64,000 bases of DNA, from positions 1-64,000 of the forward strand of contig NZ_FONT01000007.1 in NCBI RefSeq assembly GCF_900113025.1. Direction: 5' to 3'. The number at the start of each line of letters is the position of its first letter. Within the stretch, counting starts at the first letter, position 1. Made by a program: the position numbers and the translations under genes. Below the pieces are notes generated by a model, which worked only from the letters and a program-made list of their open reading frames with translations, did no database searches and was not told where the DNA came from. Positions 8,778-16,360 of this stretch are shown here, one piece after another. The DNA is from Alteribacillus iranensis. Lineage in GTDB: Bacteria; Bacillota; Bacilli; Bacillales; Marinococcaceae.

Positions 8778-8969
8778 TTATTCCCCTCCTGTCTCTCCAG
8801 ATAAAGCTTGCTGGATCTGATCAAAGAAACCTGCTATCTCATCGCCTAAGAATATAAGGGCTCCAATAACCCCTACAACAATTAGTCCTAAAATAAGTCC
8901 ATACTCTGTCATCCCTTGCCCTTCTTCTTCGGTAATAATCCCCTTTAGTTTTTCCATCATCATATCCAT
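8778..8969 (-). CDS. flp: Flp family type IVb pilin
   Basis: 63-residue major pilin precursor. An 18-residue leader ends in EEEGQG, followed by MTEYGLILGLIVVGVIGAL, which holds the conserved Glu-Tyr pair of Flp pilins; cleavage is expected after the Gly before MTEY. The mature protein would be about 45 residues, mostly one helix with an acidic tail. AGAAAGGAGAG lies 6 bases before the ATG at 8969. Confidence 0.92.
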   Translation of the reverse strand: MDMMMEKLKGIITEEEGQGMTEYGLILGLIVVGVIGALIFLGDEIAGFFDQIQQALSGETGGE

Positions 8970-9006
8970 AGTGTTTCTCTCCTTTCTAAGGTGCAGCTTA
9001 TTGCTT

Positions 9007-9360
9007 TTATATTTCACCTTTTTCGAAAACGAGAATTTGTCCTGGTACTAGCGTCGTCTTCGCGGCTGTACCGGCCGGCAACTCGACTATCGAATGAGTC
9101 CCACGGAACTTTTTTCCTAGTTTCCCAGGTTTTAAACCTGTTTCCACACCCGTTACCATTGATTGATCATCCATATGAACAACATCAATGGCATACTTCA
9201 TGAAAAAAGTATGAACGGAGGTACAAGGAGCTAAATGAATTGCGGTCCATTCTGGTAATCTACCGGTGAACATTAAACCTTTTAACCGTTTGGCAAACGT
9301 GTATGCTTCTTTGACTTCGCTTGCTACAACCTCCCGTGTTTCACGTATAACCAATTGCAT
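9007..9360 (-). CDS. DUF192 protein at head of Tad operon
   Basis: 117-residue DUF192 protein: the FAKRLKGLMFTGRLPEW segment, the THFFMKY-like core (SVHTFFMKYAIDVVHMDD) and VELPAG near the C-terminus are typical. Here it lacks the signal peptide often seen in the family. It is the first gene of the minus-strand operon, 37 bases before flp, with AGGAGGAGACAGAGG upstream of the ATG. The family has no settled function; its position suggests an accessory or regulatory role for the pilus, by context only. Confidence 0.85.
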   Translation of the reverse strand: MQLVIRETREVVASEVKEAYTFAKRLKGLMFTGRLPEWTAIHLAPCTSVHTFFMKYAIDVVHMDDQSMVTGVETGLKPGKLGKKFRGTHSIVELPAGTAAKTTLVPGQILVFEKGEI

Positions 9361-9487
9361 CCTCTGTCTCCTCCTGTATCACCGGGCCTGGGTGTTTGTG
9401 GTATTTCCCTCTTTCCAGCAAATTTAACCCAAAAATTGAAAATTTTATCTTTCTCTTTCTTATTTTGCTTTATTTTGCTTTTTTCGG

Positions 9488-9504
9488 TTTTCACACAGTG
9501 AAAA
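9488..9504. promoter_or_regulatory. 17-bp palindrome between divergent operons
   Basis: TTTTCAC-ACA-GTGAAAA is a perfect 7-bp dyad in the region between the Tad operon (minus) and DUF2243/ctaG (plus), 44 bases before the plus start. It could be an operator for either side. No matching regulator is encoded nearby. Confidence 0.4.
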
Positions 9505-9547
9505 CATGGAATACTAAAACCAAAGCCCACGAAAGGAGGAATGAAAC

Positions 9548-10018
9548 ATGGCAACATCTGTGGAAGTCAATAACAGAACGTCCACCGTTGTCTTGTCGAA
9601 ACGTCATTTTTGGTCTGGGTTTCTATTCGGTCTAGGCCTTGTTGCTTTTGTGGATGAAATGGTCTTTCATCAATTGCTGCAATGGCATCATTTTTATGAC
9701 CGTTCTACGCTTCACATTGGAATTGTGTCGGATGGACTTTTTCATGCTTTTAGCTGGTTTGCGACCATTGGTGGTTTATTTATGCTTGCGGATTTACGAC
9801 GACGCCAAGCGTTGCAATGGTCTTTCTGGTGGGGAGCAGTATTCATTGGTGGAGGTGTTTTTCAGCTCTATGATGGAATCATTCATCATAAATTGATGAG
9901 GATCCACCAAATACGCTATGTAGAAAATGTGTTGGTGTATGATGTAATTTGGAATGTGACAGCTGTATTGATGATTGTGATTGGCTGGATCATGGTACAC
10001 CGGGCAAAACGTTCGTAA
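9548..10018 (+). CDS. DUF2243 membrane protein
   Basis: 156-residue protein of the DUF2243 family with four membrane helices and several conserved histidines in or beside them (VDEMVFHQLLQWHHFYD, DGLFHAFSW, GIIHHKLMRIHQIR), suggesting metal or haem handling. ATG with GAAAGGAGGAATGAAAC upstream. It is followed 14 bases later by ctaG; DUF2243 and CtaG-type proteins are often neighbours, which points to respiratory copper or oxidase maturation, by context. Confidence 0.88.
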   Translation: MATSVEVNNRTSTVVLSKRHFWSGFLFGLGLVAFVDEMVFHQLLQWHHFYDRSTLHIGIVSDGLFHAFSWFATIGGLFMLADLRRRQALQWSFWWGAVFIGGGVFQLYDGIIHHKLMRIHQIRYVENVLVYDVIWNVTAVLMIVIGWIMVHRAKRS

Positions 10019-10032
10019 GGAGGCTATTTGCA

Positions 10033-10833
10033 TTGGGACATGATCACTCCTCCATCCTAACCTCCCCTTTGTGGGATATTCTTTTTATTTCTATCTCTTG
10101 TCTAGCGATTGGTTTTTACATTTTCGCTGTTTTCATTTCGAATAAGAAACTACACCTTCATCGCTGGCCTTTGTACCGGACTGCCTTTTGGATTTTCGGT
10201 GTCTTGATGGCGCTTCTTGTTATGGTTGGACCGCTCGCAACTATGGCTCATTTCGATTTTCGTTTTCATATGATGGGACATTTGCTGCTAGGTATGCTGG
10301 CACCTTTGCTTCTTGTTTTAGCAGCTCCGATGACACTCGTGTTGAGAGCTCTCCCTGTTACGATGGCAAGAAAGTTGACCAAGGTCATGAGACAGCGACC
10401 TTTTTCCTTCGTCACACACCCGATCACGGCTTCGATTTTAAATATTGGAGGGTTGTGGCTTCTTTATACAACTCCGTTATTTCAATGGATGCATCATTAT
10501 ACATGGCTTTATGTACTTATCCATCTGCATATCATTCTCGCGGGTTACGTATTTACGGCTGCCATGATTTATATTGATCCTGCTCCACATCGTTATAGTT
10601 TCTTGTACCGAGCTATCGTAATTGTCTTCGCGCTGGGAGCTCATCAAATTCTCTCTAAATCTTTGTATGCTTATCCTCCAGAGGGGGTACCAACCGAACA
10701 AGCCGAAGCGGGAGCAAAGATTATGTACTACGGGGGGGATGCGATCGATCTTGTCATCATCTTTCTTCTCTGTCTTCATTGGTATCAAGCGTCCCGCCCT
10801 CGTACCACTCTCTCAGAGAGTCAAACAAGTTGA
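10033..10833 (+). CDS. ctaG: CtaG-type cytochrome c oxidase assembly protein
   Basis: 266-residue membrane protein of the caa3-type CtaG family, with about seven helices and histidine-bearing segments (MAHFDFRFHMMGHLLLGM, HLHIILAGYVF). CtaG is needed for assembly of caa3 oxidase, likely by copper delivery. The start is TTG at 10033, set by TAAGGAGGC 9 bases upstream; an ATG at 9949 lies inside the previous gene and has no such site. No oxidase genes are in the window, so its partner is elsewhere. Confidence 0.85.
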   Translation: MGHDHSSILTSPLWDILFISISCLAIGFYIFAVFISNKKLHLHRWPLYRTAFWIFGVLMALLVMVGPLATMAHFDFRFHMMGHLLLGMLAPLLLVLAAPMTLVLRALPVTMARKLTKVMRQRPFSFVTHPITASILNIGGLWLLYTTPLFQWMHHYTWLYVLIHLHIILAGYVFTAAMIYIDPAPHRYSFLYRAIVIVFALGAHQILSKSLYAYPPEGVPTEQAEAGAKIMYYGGDAIDLVIIFLLCLHWYQASRPRTTLSESQTS

Positions 10834-10880
10834 TTTTTTTTGTTTTAAAACTCTCAAAGAGTCTCCCTTACTCCATTATA

Positions 10881-10908
10881 AAAAAGAGATAGGGGGTTTC
10901 CCCTATCT
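10881..10908 (-). terminator. Terminator overlapping katE stop
   Basis: AGATAGGGG (10887-10895) pairs with CCCCTATCT (10900-10908), with six or more T on the minus strand after the stem. The katE stop codon (10903-10905) lies inside the right arm, so the stem is partly coding. Confidence 0.75.
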
Positions 10909-12927
10909 ATCCCAAATGCGGTGTGCTGCCACTGCATCTGTAAACGACTTAATAAAATTATCTTCCTCGTCGTCTATAATTACTCCTTTTTCATTTGACA
11001 AAGAAAGATTCTCTAATACTCTCTTTCCACCGAATGAAGCTCCAATCGGCTTGAAGTGTGAAAAAGCTTCCTGTACAAAATAAGACGTATGCTTGTCGTA
11101 GTCATTGTCTGCTTTTTCTCCACCTACTGCGTACACAGCATCAAAAAGGACTGACTCGGTGGTCATAAATGTTTCTGCCGCCTCCATTTGGACTCCTTCC
11201 TGTCCTTCAATGGTACCTTGATGCGTACTGATGATTTCAGGCTCCATTCCTTTCTCTTTCATGGCCTCCACCATGTTCTTTACTTTGGCGTGGAATCCTT
11301 CAGCAACCAGCACGGCAATCTTTCTCGTATTTGCTTTAAACACTGTATTTGCTTGACTAACTGCAGGAGAAGAGCTCGTTACAGATGATCCACCTTCCAT
11401 TGGTTCTTTTACGCCTATGTTACGAGCAATCTCTTGTGCCATCTTCAGATTAACATTGGCGAACATATCGACTACTTGTTGACGCACACTGATCTCTTTG
11501 CATTTACCGAGTTCAAAACTGAAGGCAGATATAATATGTTCTTTTTCAGCGGAAGACATACTATTCCAAAATAGAACGGCCTGTGAATAGTGATCTTGGA
11601 AGCTATCACTTCTCGCTCGAACCTTTTGGCCTTCCACTTTTTCGGAGTAATGCTTGTATCCTCCGTCTTTCTCACTCACTGGGGTTGGCGTATTATTTGA
11701 AAGCGAGTTTTTATGATAGGTGGCTTTCCCGATATTTATCGTTTGTCGACCATATCCGTCCCGCTGGTTATTATGGAAAGGGCAGACTGGACGATTAATT
11801 GGGAGTTCATGAAAGTTAGGGCCTCCCAGGCGTATAAGCTGGGTATCTGTATAGGAAAACAGACGTCCTTGCAGTAGTGGGTCATTTGTGAAATCAACCC
11901 CTGGAACGACATGACCAGGATGAAAGGCAACTTGTTCTGTTTCAGCAAAAAAATTGTCGACATTTCGCTGTAACGTCATTTTCCCGATAATTTTGACGGG
12001 AACCTCTTCCTCGGGCCATATTTTGGTTGGATCCAATATATCAAAATCAAACTTATATTCGTCCTCTTCTTTGATCAATTGTACCCCGAGTTCATATTCC
12101 GGAAAATTCCCATTCTCAATAGCTTCAAACGCATCCTGTCGATGAAAATCTGTATTTTTTCCATTTATTTTTTGCGCTTCATCCCATACTACCGAATGAA
12201 CACCTAATGCAGGCTTCCAATGAAATTTCACAAAATGAGCTTGCCCTTCTTCATTCACAAAACGAAATGTATTTACACCAAACCCTTCCATCATCCGGTA
12301 GCTGCGCGGAATAGCACGTCCGGACATTTGCCACATGACCATATGAGCTGTTTCATGATTATTTGCTACAAAATCCCAAAACGTATCATGCGCGGAAGCA
12401 GCTTGTGGAATTTCACTGCGTGGTTCCGGCTTTAACGCATGAACAAGATCAGGAAACTTTATGGCATCTTGTATAAAAAATACAGGAATGTTATTACCAA
12501 CTAAGTCATAGTTTCCTTCGTCGGTATAAAACTTTGTAGCAAACCCACGTACATCTCGTGCTAAGTCACCTGACCCTCTTGAACCTACTACGGTGGAGAA
12601 TCTGACGAACACTGGAGTTTTCTTACCAGCTTCCGATAGAAAATCCGCTTTCGTAAATTCTTTCATGGATTCGTAAGTTTCAAATTCTCCATGGGCTGCA
12701 AACCCTCTAGCATGAACAACACGTTCAGGAATACGTTCGTGGTCAAAATGGGTCATTTTTTCACGGAAATAAAAATCTTCCATTATAGTAGGCCCGCGTT
12801 CTCCAGCCTTCAAAGAGAACTCATCATTAGATACTTTCAAGCCTTGATTAGTTGTCATCTCTTGCCCTTCATCTTTTGCCTTAAACTGGTCCAGTTGTTC
12901 TTCTTTTTTATTCTTATGTTCTGCCAT
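10903..12927 (-). CDS. katE: Large-subunit catalase KatE (HPII type)
   Basis: 674-residue clade II haem catalase. Catalytic His72 (RVVHARG), Asn145 (LVGNNIPVFF) and the proximal haem Tyr359 (LFSYTDTQ) are all present. The last ~150 residues (from about 535, KIAVLVAEGFHAKVKNMVEA) form the DJ-1/PfpI-like domain typical of HPII catalases. It removes hydrogen peroxide in the cytoplasm. Length is normal. A candidate sigma-B promoter lies upstream at 12963-12988, matching the known general-stress control of katE in B. subtilis. Confidence 0.95.
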   Translation of the reverse strand: MAEHKNKKEEQLDQFKAKDEGQEMTTNQGLKVSNDEFSLKAGERGPTIMEDFYFREKMTHFDHERIPERVVHARGFAAHGEFETYESMKEFTKADFLSEAGKKTPVFVRFSTVVGSRGSGDLARDVRGFATKFYTDEGNYDLVGNNIPVFFIQDAIKFPDLVHALKPEPRSEIPQAASAHDTFWDFVANNHETAHMVMWQMSGRAIPRSYRMMEGFGVNTFRFVNEEGQAHFVKFHWKPALGVHSVVWDEAQKINGKNTDFHRQDAFEAIENGNFPEYELGVQLIKEEDEYKFDFDILDPTKIWPEEEVPVKIIGKMTLQRNVDNFFAETEQVAFHPGHVVPGVDFTNDPLLQGRLFSYTDTQLIRLGGPNFHELPINRPVCPFHNNQRDGYGRQTINIGKATYHKNSLSNNTPTPVSEKDGGYKHYSEKVEGQKVRARSDSFQDHYSQAVLFWNSMSSAEKEHIISAFSFELGKCKEISVRQQVVDMFANVNLKMAQEIARNIGVKEPMEGGSSVTSSSPAVSQANTVFKANTRKIAVLVAEGFHAKVKNMVEAMKEKGMEPEIISTHQGTIEGQEGVQMEAAETFMTTESVLFDAVYAVGGEKADNDYDKHTSYFVQEAFSHFKPIGASFGGKRVLENLSLSNEKGVIIDDEEDNFIKSFTDAVAAHRIWDR

Positions 12928-12962
12928 ATTGTGCCTCCTCTACCATTCATATCATTCCCCCT

Positions 12963-12988
12963 CTACCCATTCCCATATATGACAAAAC
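12963..12988 (-). promoter_or_regulatory. Candidate sigma-B promoter of katE
   Basis: Read on the minus strand: GTTTTG, 14 bases, GGGTAG, close to the sigma-B consensus GTTTAA-N12-14-GGGTAT (4/6 and 5/6). The start of transcription would fall about 25 bases before katE. Confidence 0.45.
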
Positions 12989-13111
12989 ATTTTTTGCTTT
13001 TTTGGCTCGCTCAAATAACATGGGGTGATGAAGCAATTATATTTCTTTCAGAAAAATCGCATGACAGGTAATTGTTTTGACTTGTTTTTAAGCGTTATGG
13101 CCCTTTTAAAG

Positions 13112-13213
13112 AAAGGAAGCTTTCCATGAGGCACAATGGAAAGTGTGCCACTTACAGGCGATTCATCTCCCACTTTACACTTCGTAGGAAGTGGAAGTCT
13201 TCTCGCCTAAAAA
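13112..13213. repeat. Structured element, possible IS200/IS605-type end
   Basis: A dense set of nested dyads: AGGCGA at 13157 pairs with TCGCCT at 13205 around CCACTT/AAGTGG; further left GGAAGCTTTCC and the dyad GGCACA/TGTGCC. No coding frame. Layout and wording (GTGGGAGATGAATCGCC on the minus strand) recall the right ends of IS200/IS605-type elements of Bacillaceae, from memory. No tnpA or tnpB is adjacent, so if correct this is a solo end or a palindrome-associated derivative. Confidence 0.4.
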
Positions 13214-13216
13214 GAT

Positions 13217-13252
13217 AAAAAACCTCAAGAAGGGATAAATTCCTCCTCAAGG
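13217..13252 (-). terminator. Weak terminator of FAD-Rieske gene
   Basis: On the minus strand GGAGGAAT pairs with ATCCCTTC (one mismatch, one GU) followed a few bases later by TTTTTTATCTTTTT. It sits just after the stop of the oxidoreductase gene. Confidence 0.4.
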
Positions 13253-13264
13253 CTGTATGCGCTG

Positions 13265-14785
13265 TTAATCTTTAGATGGATAAGATTCCAATGGCTTCAC
13301 TGCTGGTCCTTCTATCACACTGCCGTCGTAGGTAAAACGTGACCCGTGACAAGGACAGTCCCATGTTCTTTCACTGTTGTTCCACTCCACATCGCACCCC
13401 ATATGGGTACATGTCGTACTGACTCTGTAGACTTTCCCGTGAATGTCTTTGTATACTCCTTCTCGTCCATTCTCTGTTTCCAGTATCCTTCCTTCGTCTA
13501 TTGAAATCTCTTTCGTTGATTGTTTCTTACCTTTCGTTTTTCCAGAAGCAAAAGACTTCGCTACAGATGCGTTGTTTTTAAGGAATTGCGAAAAACCTGT
13601 ATTTATTTTTACACGAGCTGGATCAAACAATTCTTCCATTGGATTCTCTCTTCCTGTCATAACATCTGCCAAAAGCAGACCTGCCGCTGTACCACTAGTC
13701 ATTCCCCACTTTTTAAAACCTGTGGCGATATAGACGTTGTCATCTTTACTCGTCAATCGTCCGATATACGGAATGTCATCAAGCGTATTAGAATCTTGGG
13801 ATGACCATCGATAAGGGATCGCTGTGACACCGAACACTTCTTCTGAAAAGTCACGAAGCGCTTCATAGTGTTGGAATGTATCACTTACTTTACCAGTTGG
13901 ATGACCTTCCCCTCCGACTAAAATAAGGTCATCCTCGGCAGCACGAAATGAGCGTTTTGGATGATCAGCACTCAAATACATGCCGCCTGGATATTTTTTA
14001 TCCGGTTTTATGGCTAGAGTGTAAGAACGTGATGGTTCTAATTTCGCATAGTACGATCCATCCTTATCATAGAAAGGATAGTGTGTACATATTGCCGTAT
14101 ATTTGCTAGTGATCGTATGCCCTTTATCTGTTTTGATCGTTACCCTATTGCCTTTTTGTAAATCGACCGCTCTCGTATCCTCATAAATAGTACCACCATG
14201 GTTCACAATTTCCTCTGTCAATCGTTTTAGATAAGGCAACGGGTGGAACTGTGCCTGATCTTCCATCACAATAGCCCCTTTGGTCCTCATGTCTAAGGCT
14301 ATATCTTCTTGGAATGCACATTTATCGATCCCCAGCTTGTTGTAGGCTTCCCACTCTTTCTCTATTTTTTTAAGTGTCTTTTCCGTTTCAGCATAAATAT
14401 AAGCCCTTTCTTTTCGAAGGTTTGATGGAATTCTTTTTTCTGAAATCGTCTTTTCCACAAAACGTTTCGCCGCTATGTTAGAGGCATAGTACAGTTTAGC
14501 ATTTTCTTTCCCTACTTTCTTTATAAGCCGATCATAAATGAGGTCGTGCTGTGCGGTGAGCTTAGCCGTCGTATACCCGGTAGTCCCGTGTAAAATACGA
14601 TCGCCTTCGATTAAGGTTACTTTAATTCCTCGCTGACTGATTAAATAAGCAGTTGTTATTCCAGCGATCCCTCCACCTACGACGACAACGTCTGTCTCTT
14701 TGTTTTCTAGGAGAGGGGAGTATCTCGGCAGTTCTGTCGTATCAAGCCAATAGGACAAAGATTCTTCAGGAATGGGATGTTTCAT
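13265..14785 (-). CDS. FAD oxidoreductase with Rieske domain (YhfW-like)
   Basis: 506-residue two-domain enzyme. The N-terminal DAO-type FAD domain has the Rossmann motif VVVGGGIAGITTAYL (about 34-48). The last ~90 residues are a Rieske domain with the [2Fe-2S] ligands CTHMG and CPCHG. B. subtilis YhfW has the same architecture. The substrate is unknown; electron transfer between FAD and the iron-sulphur centre is expected in the cytosol. ATG at 14785 follows GGAGGTACTTC; a TTG one codon earlier is possible. Confidence 0.88.
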   Translation of the reverse strand: MKHPIPEESLSYWLDTTELPRYSPLLENKETDVVVVGGGIAGITTAYLISQRGIKVTLIEGDRILHGTTGYTTAKLTAQHDLIYDRLIKKVGKENAKLYYASNIAAKRFVEKTISEKRIPSNLRKERAYIYAETEKTLKKIEKEWEAYNKLGIDKCAFQEDIALDMRTKGAIVMEDQAQFHPLPYLKRLTEEIVNHGGTIYEDTRAVDLQKGNRVTIKTDKGHTITSKYTAICTHYPFYDKDGSYYAKLEPSRSYTLAIKPDKKYPGGMYLSADHPKRSFRAAEDDLILVGGEGHPTGKVSDTFQHYEALRDFSEEVFGVTAIPYRWSSQDSNTLDDIPYIGRLTSKDDNVYIATGFKKWGMTSGTAAGLLLADVMTGRENPMEELFDPARVKINTGFSQFLKNNASVAKSFASGKTKGKKQSTKEISIDEGRILETENGREGVYKDIHGKVYRVSTTCTHMGCDVEWNNSERTWDCPCHGSRFTYDGSVIEGPAVKPLESYPSKD

Positions 14786-14969
14786 CAATGAAGTACCTCC
14801 TTCAATTGTATTTACCTACTGACTTTGTTCCCTCTCTCCTAAGAAACAAAAACCTTTCTTTTTGTAAGCAAAATGCCTATAAACAATTGCTAAACCTCCT
14901 GCAGCATCTTTAAAGCAAGGGTGTAAACATTCATAAGTCGAGAGAAATTAATATTAGTCTCCGAAACAC

Positions 14970-14996
14970 AAAAAAACCTCGCTTCTTCAACGAGGT
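14970..14996 (-). terminator. Terminator of CBO0543-like gene
   Basis: On the minus strand ACCTCG and CGAGGT form a stem around a 9-base loop, followed by TTTTTTTG. Confidence 0.7.
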
Positions 14997-15002
14997 AAAA
15001 GA

Positions 15003-15479
15003 TCAACGCTCTCTTCTTTCGGATATAAAGCGAATTCCTGTAATAAAAAAACGAGAAGCTAAAAATGTAGCTGTTAAATAAGAAAAAGAATTTGTCCAGT
15101 TCCACTTCTTGCCGTACTGAATTAAATTTGTTTTTTTGTTTAAAATCTCTTCCGCTACCGTCATAGGAACACTTAATAGGAATACTCCTAAGATTGCTTG
15201 TATCGGCTTCCATTTATAAGTGATTTGACTATAAATCACACAAGTCAATGGAAATAAAATATAATCAAAAACGATATTGGTTTTAAAATACTTTGGAAAA
15301 TAACGAACTGGGTACTTTACAAGCCTTTTCTCTGTGACGGGTATGTCTAAAAAAGTAGAAAGTAACGACTTAAACAAAAAGACTAAAAACCAATCTTTCA
15401 CAGATCCTTTTTTAAATAATAAGGCTAACCCACTAAGAGATATAACCGTAATAAATCGTAATATAGAACGATCGTTCAT
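15003..15479 (-). CDS. CBO0543 family membrane protein
   Basis: 158-residue protein with about four membrane helices, belonging by look (DIPVTEKRLVKYPVRYFPK, TVAEEILNKKTNLIQYGKKW) to the CBO0543 family of Firmicute membrane proteins, function unknown. A short conserved Trp-rich segment (KKWNWTNSFSY) precedes the last helix. ATG with GGGAGGCAGC upstream; single-gene unit with its own terminator. A second, diverged member of the family is at 59592-60170. Confidence 0.75.
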   Translation of the reverse strand: MNDRSILRFITVISLSGLALLFKKGSVKDWFLVFLFKSLLSTFLDIPVTEKRLVKYPVRYFPKYFKTNIVFDYILFPLTCVIYSQITYKWKPIQAILGVFLLSVPMTVAEEILNKKTNLIQYGKKWNWTNSFSYLTATFLASRFFITGIRFISERRER

Positions 15480-15562
15480 GAAGCTGCCTCCCTGTTGAAG
15501 CTTTTCTCATACTCTCTATTGCTGTTTATTATGAACCAGCTCTGTTTTAAGCATGCATAATT

Positions 15563-15580
15563 ATTGAAATAGTTTTCAAT
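15563..15580. promoter_or_regulatory. 18-bp palindrome upstream of GMC operon
   Basis: ATTGAAATAGTTTTCAAT is a perfect 7-bp dyad with a 4-base centre, 43 bases before the GTG of the dehydrogenase operon, inside the likely promoter. It resembles the second operator-like site at 51397 (TGAAAACTATT on the other strand) but is not a good Fur box. The controlling protein is unknown. Confidence 0.4.
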
Positions 15581-15622
15581 GATAAGAAAAGGAAGCCTTC
15601 AACATGGAAAGGAGCTGCACTC

Positions 15623-16360
15623 GTGTACAATAAATCTTTCAACCGTTCTCAGCCGGCAGAAGGGAAGACCCCATTAAAAGAGAAGTGGTCTAACTTTTTT
15701 TCATCTTCGGGTTCTATTCCACCTGTTCCTTTACCTGCTCAGTGGCTGCAGCAAGATAGTTCTCAGCAAAAAGAACGAACGAGTGCAACTTTTATGGCAT
15801 TCGTCGATGCGATCATCCCCTCCACTCTCGGTGCTTTGGATTTGCGATTGGACGAATATGTGATCTGGTCCCTTGATCATTACGTCTCCTTAGAGGTGGA
15901 TTGGGGAGTAGAACGTCTGCCATTATCGATCCCTGTATCTCAATTGTTAGACGTAGCAGCCCTGCAATTGCTGGCGGAAGGACGCGCCAACTCACCTCTT
16001 GACTTGACGACTTATCCACTTGGAGGTCCGTTTTCTAGTTTAGCTCCCACTGATCGGATCTGGGCGATTGACTTATTAGAACAAGACAAAGTTGATCTAG
16101 AACATATGCCTGCTCCTTTTCGAAACAATTCAGGCCTTGTGAAAAACATTGTTTCAGCACTTCATCAAATGGTCCTGTTTGGTTATTATTCCGATTGGTT
16201 TTCTTATGGAGCGACCAGACTTGCAAATCCGGAAGACAGACGTGTAGAAAGAAAAGAAATTGTGTGGAACCAAACAAAATATCCCGGCCCCTCTTATGCG
16301 TATCGGGCTTTTCGTGGCTACCTTGTGAAAAGCTTTCAGGAAGGCGGTGAATCACAATGA
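15623..16360 (+). CDS. Gluconate 2-dehydrogenase subunit 3-like protein
   Basis: 245-residue small subunit of a GMC-type dehydrogenase. The core around TFMAFVDAIIPSTLGAL (about 55-71) matches the subunit-3 family, whose members help fold or export the flavin subunit or bring it to the membrane. No clear Tat signal is visible, unlike proteobacterial homologues. GTG start with AAAGGAGC upstream. The stop overlaps the start of the flavin subunit gene by 4 bases, so the two are coupled. Confidence 0.75.
   Translation: MYNKSFNRSQPAEGKTPLKEKWSNFFSSSGSIPPVPLPAQWLQQDSSQQKERTSATFMAFVDAIIPSTLGALDLRLDEYVIWSLDHYVSLEVDWGVERLPLSIPVSQLLDVAALQLLAEGRANSPLDLTTYPLGGPFSSLAPTDRIWAIDLLEQDKVDLEHMPAPFRNNSGLVKNIVSALHQMVLFGYYSDWFSYGATRLANPEDRRVERKEIVWNQTKYPGPSYAYRAFRGYLVKSFQEGGESQ

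Noticed and set aside
9361-9547. c-di-GMP riboswitch before the Tad operon
   Set aside because: The leader on the minus strand has no GEMM-type core (GGNAAA...CCUCCGGCC); it is A- and purine-rich only.
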